Shown here: positions 1-5,728 of the stretch, one piece after another
Layout of the letters: every line of letters begins with the position of its first letter
How positions within the stretch are numbered: the stretch's first letter is position 1
Assembly: GCA_937121005.1 (NCBI GenBank)
Contig: CAKZKB010000161.1
Span: forward strand, 1-6,660
From: an uncultured cyanobacterium
GTDB lineage: Bacteria; Cyanobacteriota; Cyanobacteriia; Cyanobacteriales; Geitlerinemataceae
Direction: 5' to 3'
Length of the DNA stretch: 6,660 nt
Program-made: the position numbers and the translations under genes
Notes under the pieces: generated by a model
Databases searched by the model: none
What the model was told of the DNA's origin: nothing
What the model saw: the letters and a program-made list of their open reading frames with translations, nothing else

Positions 1-53
1 AGAGCACACCCTTGGTAAGGGTGAGGTCACGAGTTCAATCCTCGTCACGGGCT
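1..53 (+). tRNA. trnT: tRNA-Thr (GGT anticodon), 5' part missing
   Basis: The window starts inside this gene, at the end of the D loop. Visible are the 3' strand of the D stem (2-5), a perfect 5-bp anticodon stem (7-11 with 19-23) closing the loop TTGGTAA (12-18) with anticodon GGT at 14-16, a five-base variable region (24-28), and a perfect 5-bp T stem (29-33 with 41-45) closing TTCAATC (34-40). The 3' acceptor strand CACGGGC (46-52) and discriminator T53 follow. CCA is not encoded, as is usual in cyanobacteria. The tRNA reads ACC, and ACT by wobble. The acceptor 5' strand, expected to be GCCCGTG, lies outside the window. Confidence 0.95.
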
Positions 54-70
54 TACCCTCGTGGTAGCAG

Positions 71-82
71 GCGCGATCGCGC
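71..82. repeat. 12-bp palindrome containing HIP1
   Basis: GCGCGATCGCGC is a perfect palindrome built on the HIP1 octamer GCGATCGC (73-80). It lies in the 30-bp gap between the convergent tRNA-Thr and Uma2-like genes. It has no T-run on either side, so it is not a convincing terminator, although it could fold as a 4-bp stem with a GATC loop. Confidence 0.7.
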
Positions 83-83
83 T

Positions 84-818
84 CTAACCCAGTTCGTCTG
101 GGTCGATGCCCAACTCTTGCAACCGTGCCGCCAACTGTGCTGCACGACTTTCAGCTTCCAGTCGTCCTTGGCGTTCCCGTTCAGCGCGATCGCTTTCCTG
201 TTGAGACTGCTGTTGCGCTATCTCCTCCGCTTCGATCGGTGTTGGAACTAACTCGCCATCGGCAGTAAACAGCCGCAGCCATCGTCCCTGGAGACCGAGA
301 AACAATCCTAGTTCCTCACTCCACAGATACCCACGCTCGTCGGGTTCGATCGTCTCATAGAACCCATCAACCAGCCGGAACCCCGCCAACCGACGACGGG
401 ACGATTCCACGTCAATATCAAACCAGAAGTATTCGTTCACCCCCAAGTTTTGGTAGAGGGTCTTGTTGTCAACCTTATCCTTCCGGCGGCTTTTGCTACT
501 GGGAGACACCAACTCCAGGATCCAACTGGGGGGAGTTCCCTCTTCCGGGGCGATCGTCCAGGAGTTATGGTCTTGAGATTCAACTCCCTTAACCAGAAAC
601 AAGTCCGGCCCGCACCAGCGTCTCTTACCCGATTTATCGAAGTAGAACAGGGTCAGGTTAACTGCGAGAAACCAATCGGTCTTGTCTTTCCACAGTCGCC
701 GGATGCAGCCCGCGAACATAGAGGCTTGCTGTTCGTGGACGGAACTTTCCATTGGCAGGTTGAAGCTGAGAGGCTCGTCCAAGCGGGTAGATGGCTGTTG
801 AACGGGAGTTGAAACCAT
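84..818 (-). CDS. Uma2 family (DUF820) endonuclease-like protein
   Basis: This 244-residue protein matches the Uma2/DUF820 family, a PD-(D/E)XK nuclease-fold family greatly expanded in cyanobacteria. Visible family marks are GPDLFLV (70-76, candidate metal ligand D72), PSWILELVSPS (97-107, candidate E102), then a basic stretch with K119 and Y122, and NEYFWFD (128-134), like the usual EYW-D strand. Residues about 196-236 are a Gln/Glu/Arg/Ala-rich probable coiled coil, often seen at the C-terminus of cyanobacterial members. The start is supported by GGAGG (823-827 on the plus strand) four bases upstream. The gene runs convergent to the tRNA and divergent from ctpA, so it is probably its own transcription unit. 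The in vivo function of this family is largely unknown. The nuclease activity and residue roles are inferred from the family. Confidence 0.88.
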   Translation of the reverse strand: MVSTPVQQPSTRLDEPLSFNLPMESSVHEQQASMFAGCIRRLWKDKTDWFLAVNLTLFYFDKSGKRRWCGPDLFLVKGVESQDHNSWTIAPEEGTPPSWILELVSPSSKSRRKDKVDNKTLYQNLGVNEYFWFDIDVESSRRRLAGFRLVDGFYETIEPDERGYLWSEELGLFLGLQGRWLRLFTADGELVPTPIEAEEIAQQQSQQESDRAERERQGRLEAESRAAQLAARLQELGIDPDELG

Positions 819-848
819 AGCGCCTCCGCGTGAAGGGGACAGGTTTAA

Positions 849-857
849 ATTGTATCA
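849..857 (-). promoter_or_regulatory. Candidate extended -10 promoter of the Uma2-like gene
   Basis: On the minus strand the sequence reads TGATACAAT, an extended -10 (TGn plus TACAAT, 5 of 6 matches to consensus). It would start transcription near 842, giving a leader of about 24 bases before the ATG at 818. I see no good -35 at the right spacing. This is a prediction by eye. Confidence 0.35.
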
Positions 858-863
858 GTCATC

Positions 864-869
864 TATCAT
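864..869 (+). promoter_or_regulatory. Candidate -10 box of the ctpA operon
   Basis: TATCAT matches TATAAT at 5 of 6 positions and would place a start near 876, about 26 bases before the ctpA ATG. The -35 region (about 841-846) is poor. It sits about ten bases from the opposing candidate promoter of the Uma2-like gene, so the two would compete for polymerase if both are real. Confidence 0.3.
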
Positions 870-901
870 AGAGAGACTTGTCAGTTGTTTGAGGATTTGC
901 A

Positions 902-2137
902 ATGGTGGGCAGACGACGGTTTTGGCTAGGACTGCTGTTGGTGGTGCAACTACTCGTCGTGGCGGTGGGGTGGTGCCCGCAGGCGCTAGCGTTCAGCAGC
1001 GACCAAAAATTAATCCTCGAAGCGTGGCGCATCGTCGATCGCGCCTATGTAGACGATCGCTTCAACGGCCAAAACTGGTGGCGAGTTCGCCAGCAAGTTC
1101 TCAAACAACCGATCGGCGATCGGCAAGCGGCTTACGATGCCATCGATGGGATGCTGGAAAAACTCGAGGATCCCTTTACCCGTTTGCTGACACCCGATCG
1201 CTATCGCACGTTGCAAGTCAGCACCTCTGGGGAACTGACGGGGGTAGGGTTGCAAATTGCTGAAGACGAAGATGGGGTACTGAAAGTGCTGGCCCCCATT
1301 GCCGGAACCCCCGCCGAAGCCGCCGGGATCCAACCGGGCGATCGCGTTTTAGAAATTGATGGAGTCGCCACCGCCAGCTTGAGTTTAGACGATGCAGCCA
1401 TGCGAATGCGCGGCGAAATTGGGACTCGCGTGGTGCTGAAATTAGAACGATCGCTCGATGGGACAGTAGAAAATATAGAACTGGTACGCGATCGCATTGC
1501 CATTAATCCCGTGTTTGCCGAAGCGCGATCGCCCGAAGGCGGACTGAAAATCGGTTACATTCGTTTGAGTCAGTTTAACGGCAATGCTGCGGCTGAAATG
1601 GCTAGCGCCATCGAGAATTTAGAGGCCGAAGAGACGCAAGCCTATATCTTAGATTTGCGGAACAATCCCGGCGGTTTGTTGCAAGCCGGTATCGAAATTT
1701 CTCGCTTGTGGTTAGATGAAGGGACGATCGTCTATACGGTCAACCGCCAATCGATTTTAGAAAGTTTTGAATCTACCCATACCGCTTTAACCACCGATCC
1801 CATGGTGGTATTGGTGAATGAAGGGACAGCCAGTGCCAGCGAAATTTTAGCCGGGGCGTTGAAAGACAACGATCGCGCGGTAATTGTCGGACGACAAACC
1901 TTTGGTAAAGGGTCGATTCAATCCCTATTTGACTTGTCGGACGACTCCGGTTTGGCGGTGACGGTGGCGAAATACCAAACTCCCGATCGCATTGATATTA
2001 ACAAGCGAGGAATTGCTCCCGATATCGCGATCGATCCAGTTCCCCTATCGCGCGATCGTCTGGCAACCAAAGACGATCCGGCCTATCAAACTGCGGTACA
2101 ATTGTTGAGCGAGAAAACGGCTATTGCATCCAAATGA
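902..2137 (+). CDS. ctpA: Carboxyl-terminal processing protease CtpA (S41 family)
   Basis: This 411-residue serine protease is expected to remove the C-terminal extension of the photosystem II D1 precursor in the thylakoid lumen, so that the manganese cluster can assemble. Residues 1-30 form a Sec signal peptide (basic RRR, hydrophobic core, cleavage after ALA-30). The mature N-terminus carries CtpA-type text such as LEAWRIVDRAYVD (39-51) and DPFTRLL (90-96). A PDZ domain covers about 112-181 (LTGVGLQI, GIQPGDRVLEIDG). The catalytic residues are S311 in GTASASE, K336 in FGKG and Q340, with the 25-residue Ser-Lys spacing of E. coli Tsp and plant D1 protease. The length is normal for the family. 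GAGGA at 891-895 supports the ATG. The stop overlaps the mntA start as ATGA. Assignment to CtpA rather than CtpB or CtpC rests on remembered similarity of the N-terminal region. Confidence 0.93.
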   Translation: MVGRRRFWLGLLLVVQLLVVAVGWCPQALAFSSDQKLILEAWRIVDRAYVDDRFNGQNWWRVRQQVLKQPIGDRQAAYDAIDGMLEKLEDPFTRLLTPDRYRTLQVSTSGELTGVGLQIAEDEDGVLKVLAPIAGTPAEAAGIQPGDRVLEIDGVATASLSLDDAAMRMRGEIGTRVVLKLERSLDGTVENIELVRDRIAINPVFAEARSPEGGLKIGYIRLSQFNGNAAAEMASAIENLEAEETQAYILDLRNNPGGLLQAGIEISRLWLDEGTIVYTVNRQSILESFESTHTALTTDPMVVLVNEGTASASEILAGALKDNDRAVIVGRQTFGKGSIQSLFDLSDDSGLAVTVAKYQTPDRIDINKRGIAPDIAIDPVPLSRDRLATKDDPAYQTAVQLLSEKTAIASK

Positions 2138-2454
2138 ACGAGACTTGCGACCCTCTGCTAACTTGCGATCGTCTCGTCGATCGCCTACGCCAAGTTCTTC
2201 CAGAACTGAAACAGCGCTACGGAATTGCCCAATTAGGGGTATTTGGTTCTTACGTGCGCGGCGAACAAACACCAAGCAGCGATCTCGATCTTCTCATCGA
2301 ATTCGACCCCGATCGCCGCTTTGGTTTGCTTTCCTTTTGCGAACTGGAAAACCAATTGAGCGATCGCTTGGGTGTTAAAGTCGATTTGGTGATGAAATCT
2401 GGACTCAAACCTCGCATTGGCGAACGCATTCTCGCTGAGGTACAATATCTATGA
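2134..2454 (+). CDS. mntA: MntA-type nucleotidyltransferase (antitoxin, AMPylator of HepT)
   Basis: This 106-residue minimal nucleotidyltransferase shows the family motif exactly: G38-S39, ten residues, then D50-L-D52, followed by a third acidic residue D84 in VKVDLV. These three aspartates bind the metal and nucleotide. In known MntA-HepT pairs the enzyme transfers AMP to a tyrosine of the HEPN toxin and so neutralises it; hepT directly follows here. The start codon overlaps the ctpA stop (ATGA, 2134-2137). There is no clear Shine-Dalgarno sequence upstream and no other in-frame ATG before the catalytic motif, so translation probably depends on ribosomes finishing ctpA. The gene overlaps hepT by another ATGA. 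No catalytic residue is missing. The antitoxin role is inferred from family and context. Confidence 0.92.
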   Translation: MNETCDPLLTCDRLVDRLRQVLPELKQRYGIAQLGVFGSYVRGEQTPSSDLDLLIEFDPDRRFGLLSFCELENQLSDRLGVKVDLVMKSGLKPRIGERILAEVQYL

Positions 2455-2795
2455 CTCGTGAGGAGATCGACTATCTGCGAGATATCCTAGATAACATCGA
2501 TATTGCTAGCGAGTTCGTCAGCAACCTCACTTACGAACAGTTCCGAGAAGACCAGCGTACCATTTATGCTGTCACCCGCGCCATTGAAATTGTTGGCGAA
2601 GCCACTAAAAATATCTCGCCAACCCTTCGCGATCGTTATCCGACTATTCCCTGGCGCAGTATTGCTGGAATGCGCGACAAAGTAATTCACGAATACTTTG
2701 GAGTTAATTATCAGATTTTATGGGACACCGTTCAGCAAGACTTTCCGGTACTAAAAAAAACGATTTCTCGAATTGTTTCCGATCTCGAATCTTGA
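2451..2795 (+). CDS. hepT: HepT-like HEPN domain ribonuclease toxin (DUF86)
   Basis: This 114-residue all-helical protein belongs to the HepT/DUF86 group of HEPN toxins, which cut RNA as dimers. The catalytic motif R-x4-H-x-Y is intact: R75, H80 and Y82 in MRDKVIHEYFG. Y82 is the equivalent of the tyrosine that MntA AMPylates in characterised pairs. Other family marks are the helix RAIEIVGEATKNIS (43-56) and IPWRSIAGMRD (66-76). The length is normal. The ATG lies in an ATGA overlap with mntA, and a TGAGG (2436-2440) ten bases upstream gives hepT its own ribosome site, unlike mntA. With mntA it forms a complete type VII toxin-antitoxin module, apparently transcribed with ctpA. Toxicity is inferred, not seen. 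Confidence 0.93.
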   Translation: MTREEIDYLRDILDNIDIASEFVSNLTYEQFREDQRTIYAVTRAIEIVGEATKNISPTLRDRYPTIPWRSIAGMRDKVIHEYFGVNYQILWDTVQQDFPVLKKTISRIVSDLES

Positions 2796-2824
2796 CAATC
2801 TCTAAAGAGAATTTAGCTTTATCG

Positions 2825-4162
2825 ATGAACCGCAGCACTGCAATTTTAACGACCCTGTTGGCAATGGGAATCGCCCTCGCAAACGGTTCGCCTGCAAGGG
2901 CGATCGACTCCCGATACTGGCAGCAACAATGCGCCATCGGTTTAGCTGAAAATGGACTCTGGGAGATCGAAACAATTCCGTTTCGAGGAAGCGATCGCTT
3001 TACTCGTGCCGGATTTGCAGCTATTGTCAGCGAAGTATTTCCAGACGCGCCATCGGAGTTTTTAGCAGGCTATCCAGACGGCGAATCTCGACCCAATCAA
3101 ATTATTTCGCGAGTTGATGCAATTGTGGCGATCGCGAATGGTTTGGGCTATACCGAAGCCTATATCGATGCCGACAACAGCGATCGCGCAGCCATTGTCG
3201 ATGCCAGAAATGCGGTAGATGATGCCTTCGCCGACAGCGATCGATTGCCCGATTATGCTATTATCCCTCTGGCGGCTGCATTGGAAAATGAGATTGTCGT
3301 CAGCGAATCAAGTCCACCTCAATTAAACCCCGATCGCGATGCTACTCGTGCCGACATTGCCGCCATTTTCTGTCAAGTCTTCCAAGAGGATTTGCCCGAA
3401 CTGGCAGCACCATCTCAGTATGTCGTCGAAACCGGAACCTTGCGCGGGTTGCAAGTTGAAGAACGCAATGCCTTTGGCGGAGCCATTCAAGCGGTGTTGA
3501 GTTACAATAAGCGCAATTACACTTATCAAGACCTGCGCTTGCAAGCTGTTCGCCAGGGGCAAGAATTTATCGATACGGTCTTGCCTTCGCCTTCAGGAAC
3601 GAACCGAGATCTAGAATTTTATCTCACCGATCTAGACGGCGATCGCGACCCGGAAATCATTGTCGATTGGCGATCGCAACCGGAAGGCGAATGTTGCTCG
3701 AATACGCTGGTTTATCGCTATTTAAACCAACAGCAGCGCTACGATATTCGAGAATTGAACTGGGATCGCGTCCCCTACGAACTGCGCGATCTCGATGGCG
3801 ACGGCTTGCCCGAGTTTGACAGTTTCGATCGCAGTTTTATCCCTGACAATATTAGCACAACTCAGATGTTTTTGCCCAAACGCATTTGGCAATACCGTCA
3901 GGGACAAGTCTTTGAAACCACCCGCCGCTTCCCGGAACGAGTGCGCCAAAATGCCGATCGCTTGTGGCAAGAATACCAACGACGCAGTTGCAACGATCCG
4001 GAAATTCCGGCGATTTTAGCAGCCTATTTAGCCGATCGCCATACATTAGGACAAGCAGCGACAGCATGGCGACAAGTCCAAGAAGCCTATTGCGGAGACG
4101 ATCGCGATCGCTTCTTTTCAGACTTAGGACAGCAGTTGCGATCGCGAGGTTATCGATATTAA
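2825..4162 (+). CDS. Exported protein with SLH-like repeats and DxDGD calcium-loop motifs, function unknown
   Basis: This 445-residue protein has a Sec signal peptide (MNRS, hydrophobic 5-19, cleavage likely after PARA-26). I prefer ATG 2825 to the in-frame ATG at 2720, because only the former puts the signal peptide at the N-terminus and avoids a 76-base overlap with hepT. Residues about 58-75 (RFTRAGFAAIVSEVF), 82-108 (GYPDGESRP then RVDAIVAIANGL) and 170-186 (DRDATRADIAAIFCQVF) resemble S-layer-homology repeats, which can bind cell-wall polymers. Further on are two acidic loops, DLDGDRDPE (269-277) and DLDGDGLPE (322-330), like the calcium-binding loops of VCBS or EF-hand-type repeats. Six cysteines remain in the mature part, including C290-C291. 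The upstream ribosome site is weak (AGAGA, 2806-2810). With 29 bp to hepT it may be cotranscribed. No enzyme motif was recognised. Confidence 0.8.
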   Translation: MNRSTAILTTLLAMGIALANGSPARAIDSRYWQQQCAIGLAENGLWEIETIPFRGSDRFTRAGFAAIVSEVFPDAPSEFLAGYPDGESRPNQIISRVDAIVAIANGLGYTEAYIDADNSDRAAIVDARNAVDDAFADSDRLPDYAIIPLAAALENEIVVSESSPPQLNPDRDATRADIAAIFCQVFQEDLPELAAPSQYVVETGTLRGLQVEERNAFGGAIQAVLSYNKRNYTYQDLRLQAVRQGQEFIDTVLPSPSGTNRDLEFYLTDLDGDRDPEIIVDWRSQPEGECCSNTLVYRYLNQQQRYDIRELNWDRVPYELRDLDGDGLPEFDSFDRSFIPDNISTTQMFLPKRIWQYRQGQVFETTRRFPERVRQNADRLWQEYQRRSCNDPEIPAILAAYLADRHTLGQAATAWRQVQEAYCGDDRDRFFSDLGQQLRSRGYRY

Positions 4163-4167
4163 CAACT

Positions 4168-4198
4168 CTTCAACGCATCAACCCTTCAACGCATCAAC
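4168..4198. repeat. Tandem direct repeat, two copies, 16-bp period
   Basis: CTTCAACGCATCAAC occurs at 4168-4182 and 4184-4198, identical over 15 bases with one C between them. It begins six bases after the stop of the SLH-like gene. Two copies are too few, and the unit too short, for a CRISPR array. Confidence 0.85.
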
Positions 4199-4231
4199 GA
4201 ACAACGATTGGGTAATTGGTAAGATTTGTAG

Positions 4232-4298
4232 GGGCGAAGCATTCGCACAAGTTAACGAACGATTTTACCGATAACTAAGCATGGCGAATGCTTCGCCC
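4232..4298. repeat. Perfect 15-bp inverted repeat with 37-base spacer
   Basis: GGGCGAAGCATTCGC (4232-4246) is matched exactly by its reverse complement GCGAATGCTTCGCCC (4284-4298). The 37-base AT-rich spacer holds no gene. As RNA this would be a long stable hairpin just past the SLH-like gene, so it could protect or end that transcript. No T-run follows the right arm, so it is not a standard intrinsic terminator. Confidence 0.85.
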
Positions 4299-4326
4299 GA
4301 TCCCAGATGGATCGGATGGTAGATTA

Positions 4327-4402
4327 GTAGGTTGGGTAGAGGAACGAATACCCAACGCGACTCAGTTGCGATTGTTGGGGTACGTGCTTCAAGCCAACCT
4401 AC
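4327..4402. repeat. Imperfect inverted repeat with nested hairpin
   Basis: GTAGGTTGG (4327-4335) pairs exactly with CCAACCTAC (4394-4402), and similarity continues inward as an imperfect match over about 29 bases (4327-4356 against 4374-4402). The left arm also folds on itself: GTTGGGT (4331-4337) is the exact complement of ACCCAAC (4350-4356), and CCCAAC can instead pair with GTTGGG at 4374-4379. The element therefore has mutually exclusive foldings. Confidence 0.75.
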
Positions 4403-4440
4403 AAAATTTCTATCGATATTAGAGATTTCTCGGTTTTCTT

Positions 4441-4449
4441 TGCTAAAAT
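4441..4449 (+). promoter_or_regulatory. Candidate extended -10 promoter of the DUF482 gene
   Basis: TGCTAAAAT is an extended -10 (TGn followed by TAAAAT, 5 of 6). It would start transcription near 4456, about 35 bases before the ATG at 4491. No strong -35 is visible, which extended -10 promoters can tolerate. It lies just outside the repeat element, so it does not depend on it. Confidence 0.45.
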
Positions 4450-4478
4450 AAGAGCGTTTGACCAACTGCGATCGCGTT

Positions 4479-4482
4479 GGAG
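4479..4482 (+). promoter_or_regulatory. Shine-Dalgarno GGAG that decides the start of the DUF482 gene
   Basis: GGAG lies eight bases before ATG 4491. The in-frame TTG at 4458 would add 11 residues but lies only a couple of bases past the predicted transcription start and has no ribosome site, so the ATG is preferred. Confidence 0.6.
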
Positions 4483-4490
4483 TTGCGGCA

Positions 4491-5669
4491 ATGAAACGAC
4501 GAGACACACCCCAATATTCGATCGCCTGGATAGAAGGGGTCGCCAACGTACCCAAATCCGAATGGGACGCACTGGCGCAACCCCTAGAAACCCCCTTTTT
4601 CGAGTGGGACTGGCTGCATGACTTGGAAGCCTCCGGCAGTGCCACGGCCCGCGCCGGATGGCTACCTTGTCATTTAATTGTCCGCCGCGATCGCGATTTA
4701 GTGGCCGCCGCGCCCCTATACTTAAAAAGCCACAGTTACGGCGAGTTTGTCTTCGACCATCAGTTCGCCGATCTCGCCTATCGGTTGGGGGTTGAATACT
4801 ATCCGAAACTGTTAGGAATGAGTCCGTTTACCCCAGCAGAAGGCTATCGATTTTTGATTGCCGAAGGGGAAGACGAAGCCGAAATGACGGGGATAATGGT
4901 CAAGGCGATCGATAGTTTTTGCGATCGCAATAATGTATCGGGTTGCCATTTTCTCTATGTCGATCCGGCATGGCAACCTATACTAGAACAACAGCAATTT
5001 GTCAAGTGGTTGCACCACAGTTATATTTGGCAAAATCAAGGATTTCAAAGTTTCGACGACTATCTAAAAATTTTTAATGCCAACCAGCGCCGCAACATAA
5101 AACGAGAGCGCAAAGCTGTTACTAAAGCCGAGTTGCAAGTCAAACCTGTCGCCGGAGAAGACATCCCCAAATCCTTTTTCCCGCAAATGTATCGCTTCTA
5201 CGCCAACACCTGCGATAAATTTGGCTGGTGGGGAAGCAAGTATTTAACCAAACAATTTTTCGAGCAACTCTACCACAACTATCGCCATCGCGTCGTCTTT
5301 TTAGCGGCTTTTGACGAAAGCGACGATCGCCATCCTTGCGGGATGTCCTTTTGCTTGACCAAAGGCGATCGCCTCTACGGTCGCTATTGGGGAAGCGATC
5401 GCGAAATTGACTGCTTGCACTTCGATGTTTGCTACTATTCTCCCATTGAATGGGGCATCGCCAACGGCATCCAAACCTTCGATCCCGGTGCGGGCGGTCG
5501 GCACAAAAAGCGGCGCGGTTTTCCCGCCACTCCCAACTATAGTTACCACCGTTTTTATAACCCGCAATTGCATAAAATTTTACCGCCCTACCTGCACAAA
5601 GTCAACGAAATGGAACAGCAACAAATCGAAGCCATTAACAGCGAACTTCCTTTTGCTAAAAAAGACTAG
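4491..5669 (+). CDS. COG3146/DUF482 family FemAB-like GNAT acyltransferase
   Basis: This 392-residue soluble protein belongs to the DUF482 (peptidogalycan biosynthesis/COG3146) family, which has the FemAB-like double GNAT fold. Visible family marks are TPFFEWDWLHDLEASG (34-49), PLYLKSHSYGEFVFD (75-89), NQRRNIKRERK (198-208), CDKFGWWGSKYLT (241-253), a strand-loop with LYGRYWG (295-301), FDVCYYSPIEW (311-321), and the hallmark FDPGAGGRHKKRRGF (330-344) followed by a conserved His in SYHRF (351-355). There is no signal peptide or membrane segment, so it is probably cytoplasmic. By analogy with FemAB it may transfer an acyl or aminoacyl group, but the substrate is unknown. The family is widespread and the length is normal. 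The gene has its own predicted promoter and terminator, so it looks monocistronic. Confidence 0.88.
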   Translation: MKRRDTPQYSIAWIEGVANVPKSEWDALAQPLETPFFEWDWLHDLEASGSATARAGWLPCHLIVRRDRDLVAAAPLYLKSHSYGEFVFDHQFADLAYRLGVEYYPKLLGMSPFTPAEGYRFLIAEGEDEAEMTGIMVKAIDSFCDRNNVSGCHFLYVDPAWQPILEQQQFVKWLHHSYIWQNQGFQSFDDYLKIFNANQRRNIKRERKAVTKAELQVKPVAGEDIPKSFFPQMYRFYANTCDKFGWWGSKYLTKQFFEQLYHNYRHRVVFLAAFDESDDRHPCGMSFCLTKGDRLYGRYWGSDREIDCLHFDVCYYSPIEWGIANGIQTFDPGAGGRHKKRRGFPATPNYSYHRFYNPQLHKILPPYLHKVNEMEQQQIEAINSELPFAKKD

Positions 5670-5670
5670 C

Positions 5671-5692
5671 CGATCGCGGGGCGATCGTTTTT
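5671..5692 (+). terminator. Rho-independent terminator made of HIP1 half-sites
   Basis: Directly after the TAG stop, CGATCGC (5671-5677) pairs exactly with GCGATCG (5681-5687) around a GGG loop, followed by TTTTT (5688-5692). This gives a 7-bp GC-rich stem with a short U-tail. The A-rich stretch 5658-5663 upstream (in GCTAAAAAAGAC) may help in the reverse direction. Confidence 0.7.
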
Positions 5693-5695
5693 GGG

Positions 5696-5701
5696 TAGAA
5701 T
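5696..5701 (+). promoter_or_regulatory. Candidate -10 box for the YtxH-DUF948 gene pair
   Basis: TAGAAT matches the -10 consensus at 5 of 6 positions, just past the terminator and 27 bases before the next ATG. No convincing -35 is present at 17-bp spacing. A promoter is expected somewhere here if the upstream terminator works. Confidence 0.3.
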
Positions 5702-5728
5702 GAGAGCAGCGAAACGCGAGAGCGAGAA

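Larger units (their letters stand above)
4225..4405. mobile_element. Putative MITE-like intergenic repeat element (about 181 bp, non-coding)
   Basis: The block begins with TTTGTAGG (4225-4232) and ends with its exact reverse complement CCTACAAA (4398-4405). Four bases farther out on each side, two of four also match. Inside lie two inverted-repeat modules and a small GATCC/GGATC hairpin (4299-4303 with 4309-4313). There is no open reading frame of its own and no transposase, so it would be non-autonomous. Words such as GTAGGGGCGAAGCATTCG and GTAGGTTGGGT recur in cyanobacterial intergenic regions as far as I recall. It could instead be two independent repeats lying side by side. Confidence 0.5.
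4151..4421. repeat. 11-bp direct repeat flanking the intergenic repeat block
   Basis: TATCGATATTA occurs at 4151-4161 and again at 4411-4421, exactly 260 bp apart. The first copy includes the last codons of the upstream gene and the first two bases of its stop. If one copy and everything between were removed, the gene would still end in frame, with TAG in place of TAA. This is what a target-site duplication would look like, but chance or CGAT-word bias is possible, and the inserted ends next to it are not inverted repeats. Confidence 0.5.

Noticed and set aside
1..83. tRNA 3' end as an attachment site of an integrated island with the Uma2-like gene as cargo
   Set aside because: There is no integrase, and I found no second copy of the tRNA 3' end elsewhere in the window. 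Uma2-like genes are common singletons in cyanobacteria.
2792..2797. Perfect -35 consensus TTGACA overlapping the hepT stop codon, as a promoter of the SLH-like gene
   Set aside because: No good -10 lies at 16-18 bp spacing (TAGCTT at best). Any resulting transcript would begin at about the ATG at 2825, which would require leaderless translation.
2720..2824. N-terminal extension of the SLH-like protein from an ATG at 2720
   Set aside because: It would overlap hepT by 76 bases and place 35 polar residues before a clear signal peptide. The 2825 ATG gives the signal peptide a normal position.
4168..4198. CRISPR array
   Set aside because: There are only two 15-base repeats separated by one base, with no spacers and no cas genes.
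4232..4298. Intrinsic terminator of the SLH-like gene
   Set aside because: The 37-base spacer makes a large loop, and no T-run follows the right arm (GATCCCAG follows).
4265..4645. Minus-strand 126-codon frame across the repeat element and the start of the DUF482 gene
   Set aside because: It is built from inverted-repeat DNA and the antisense of a real gene, with no recognisable domain.
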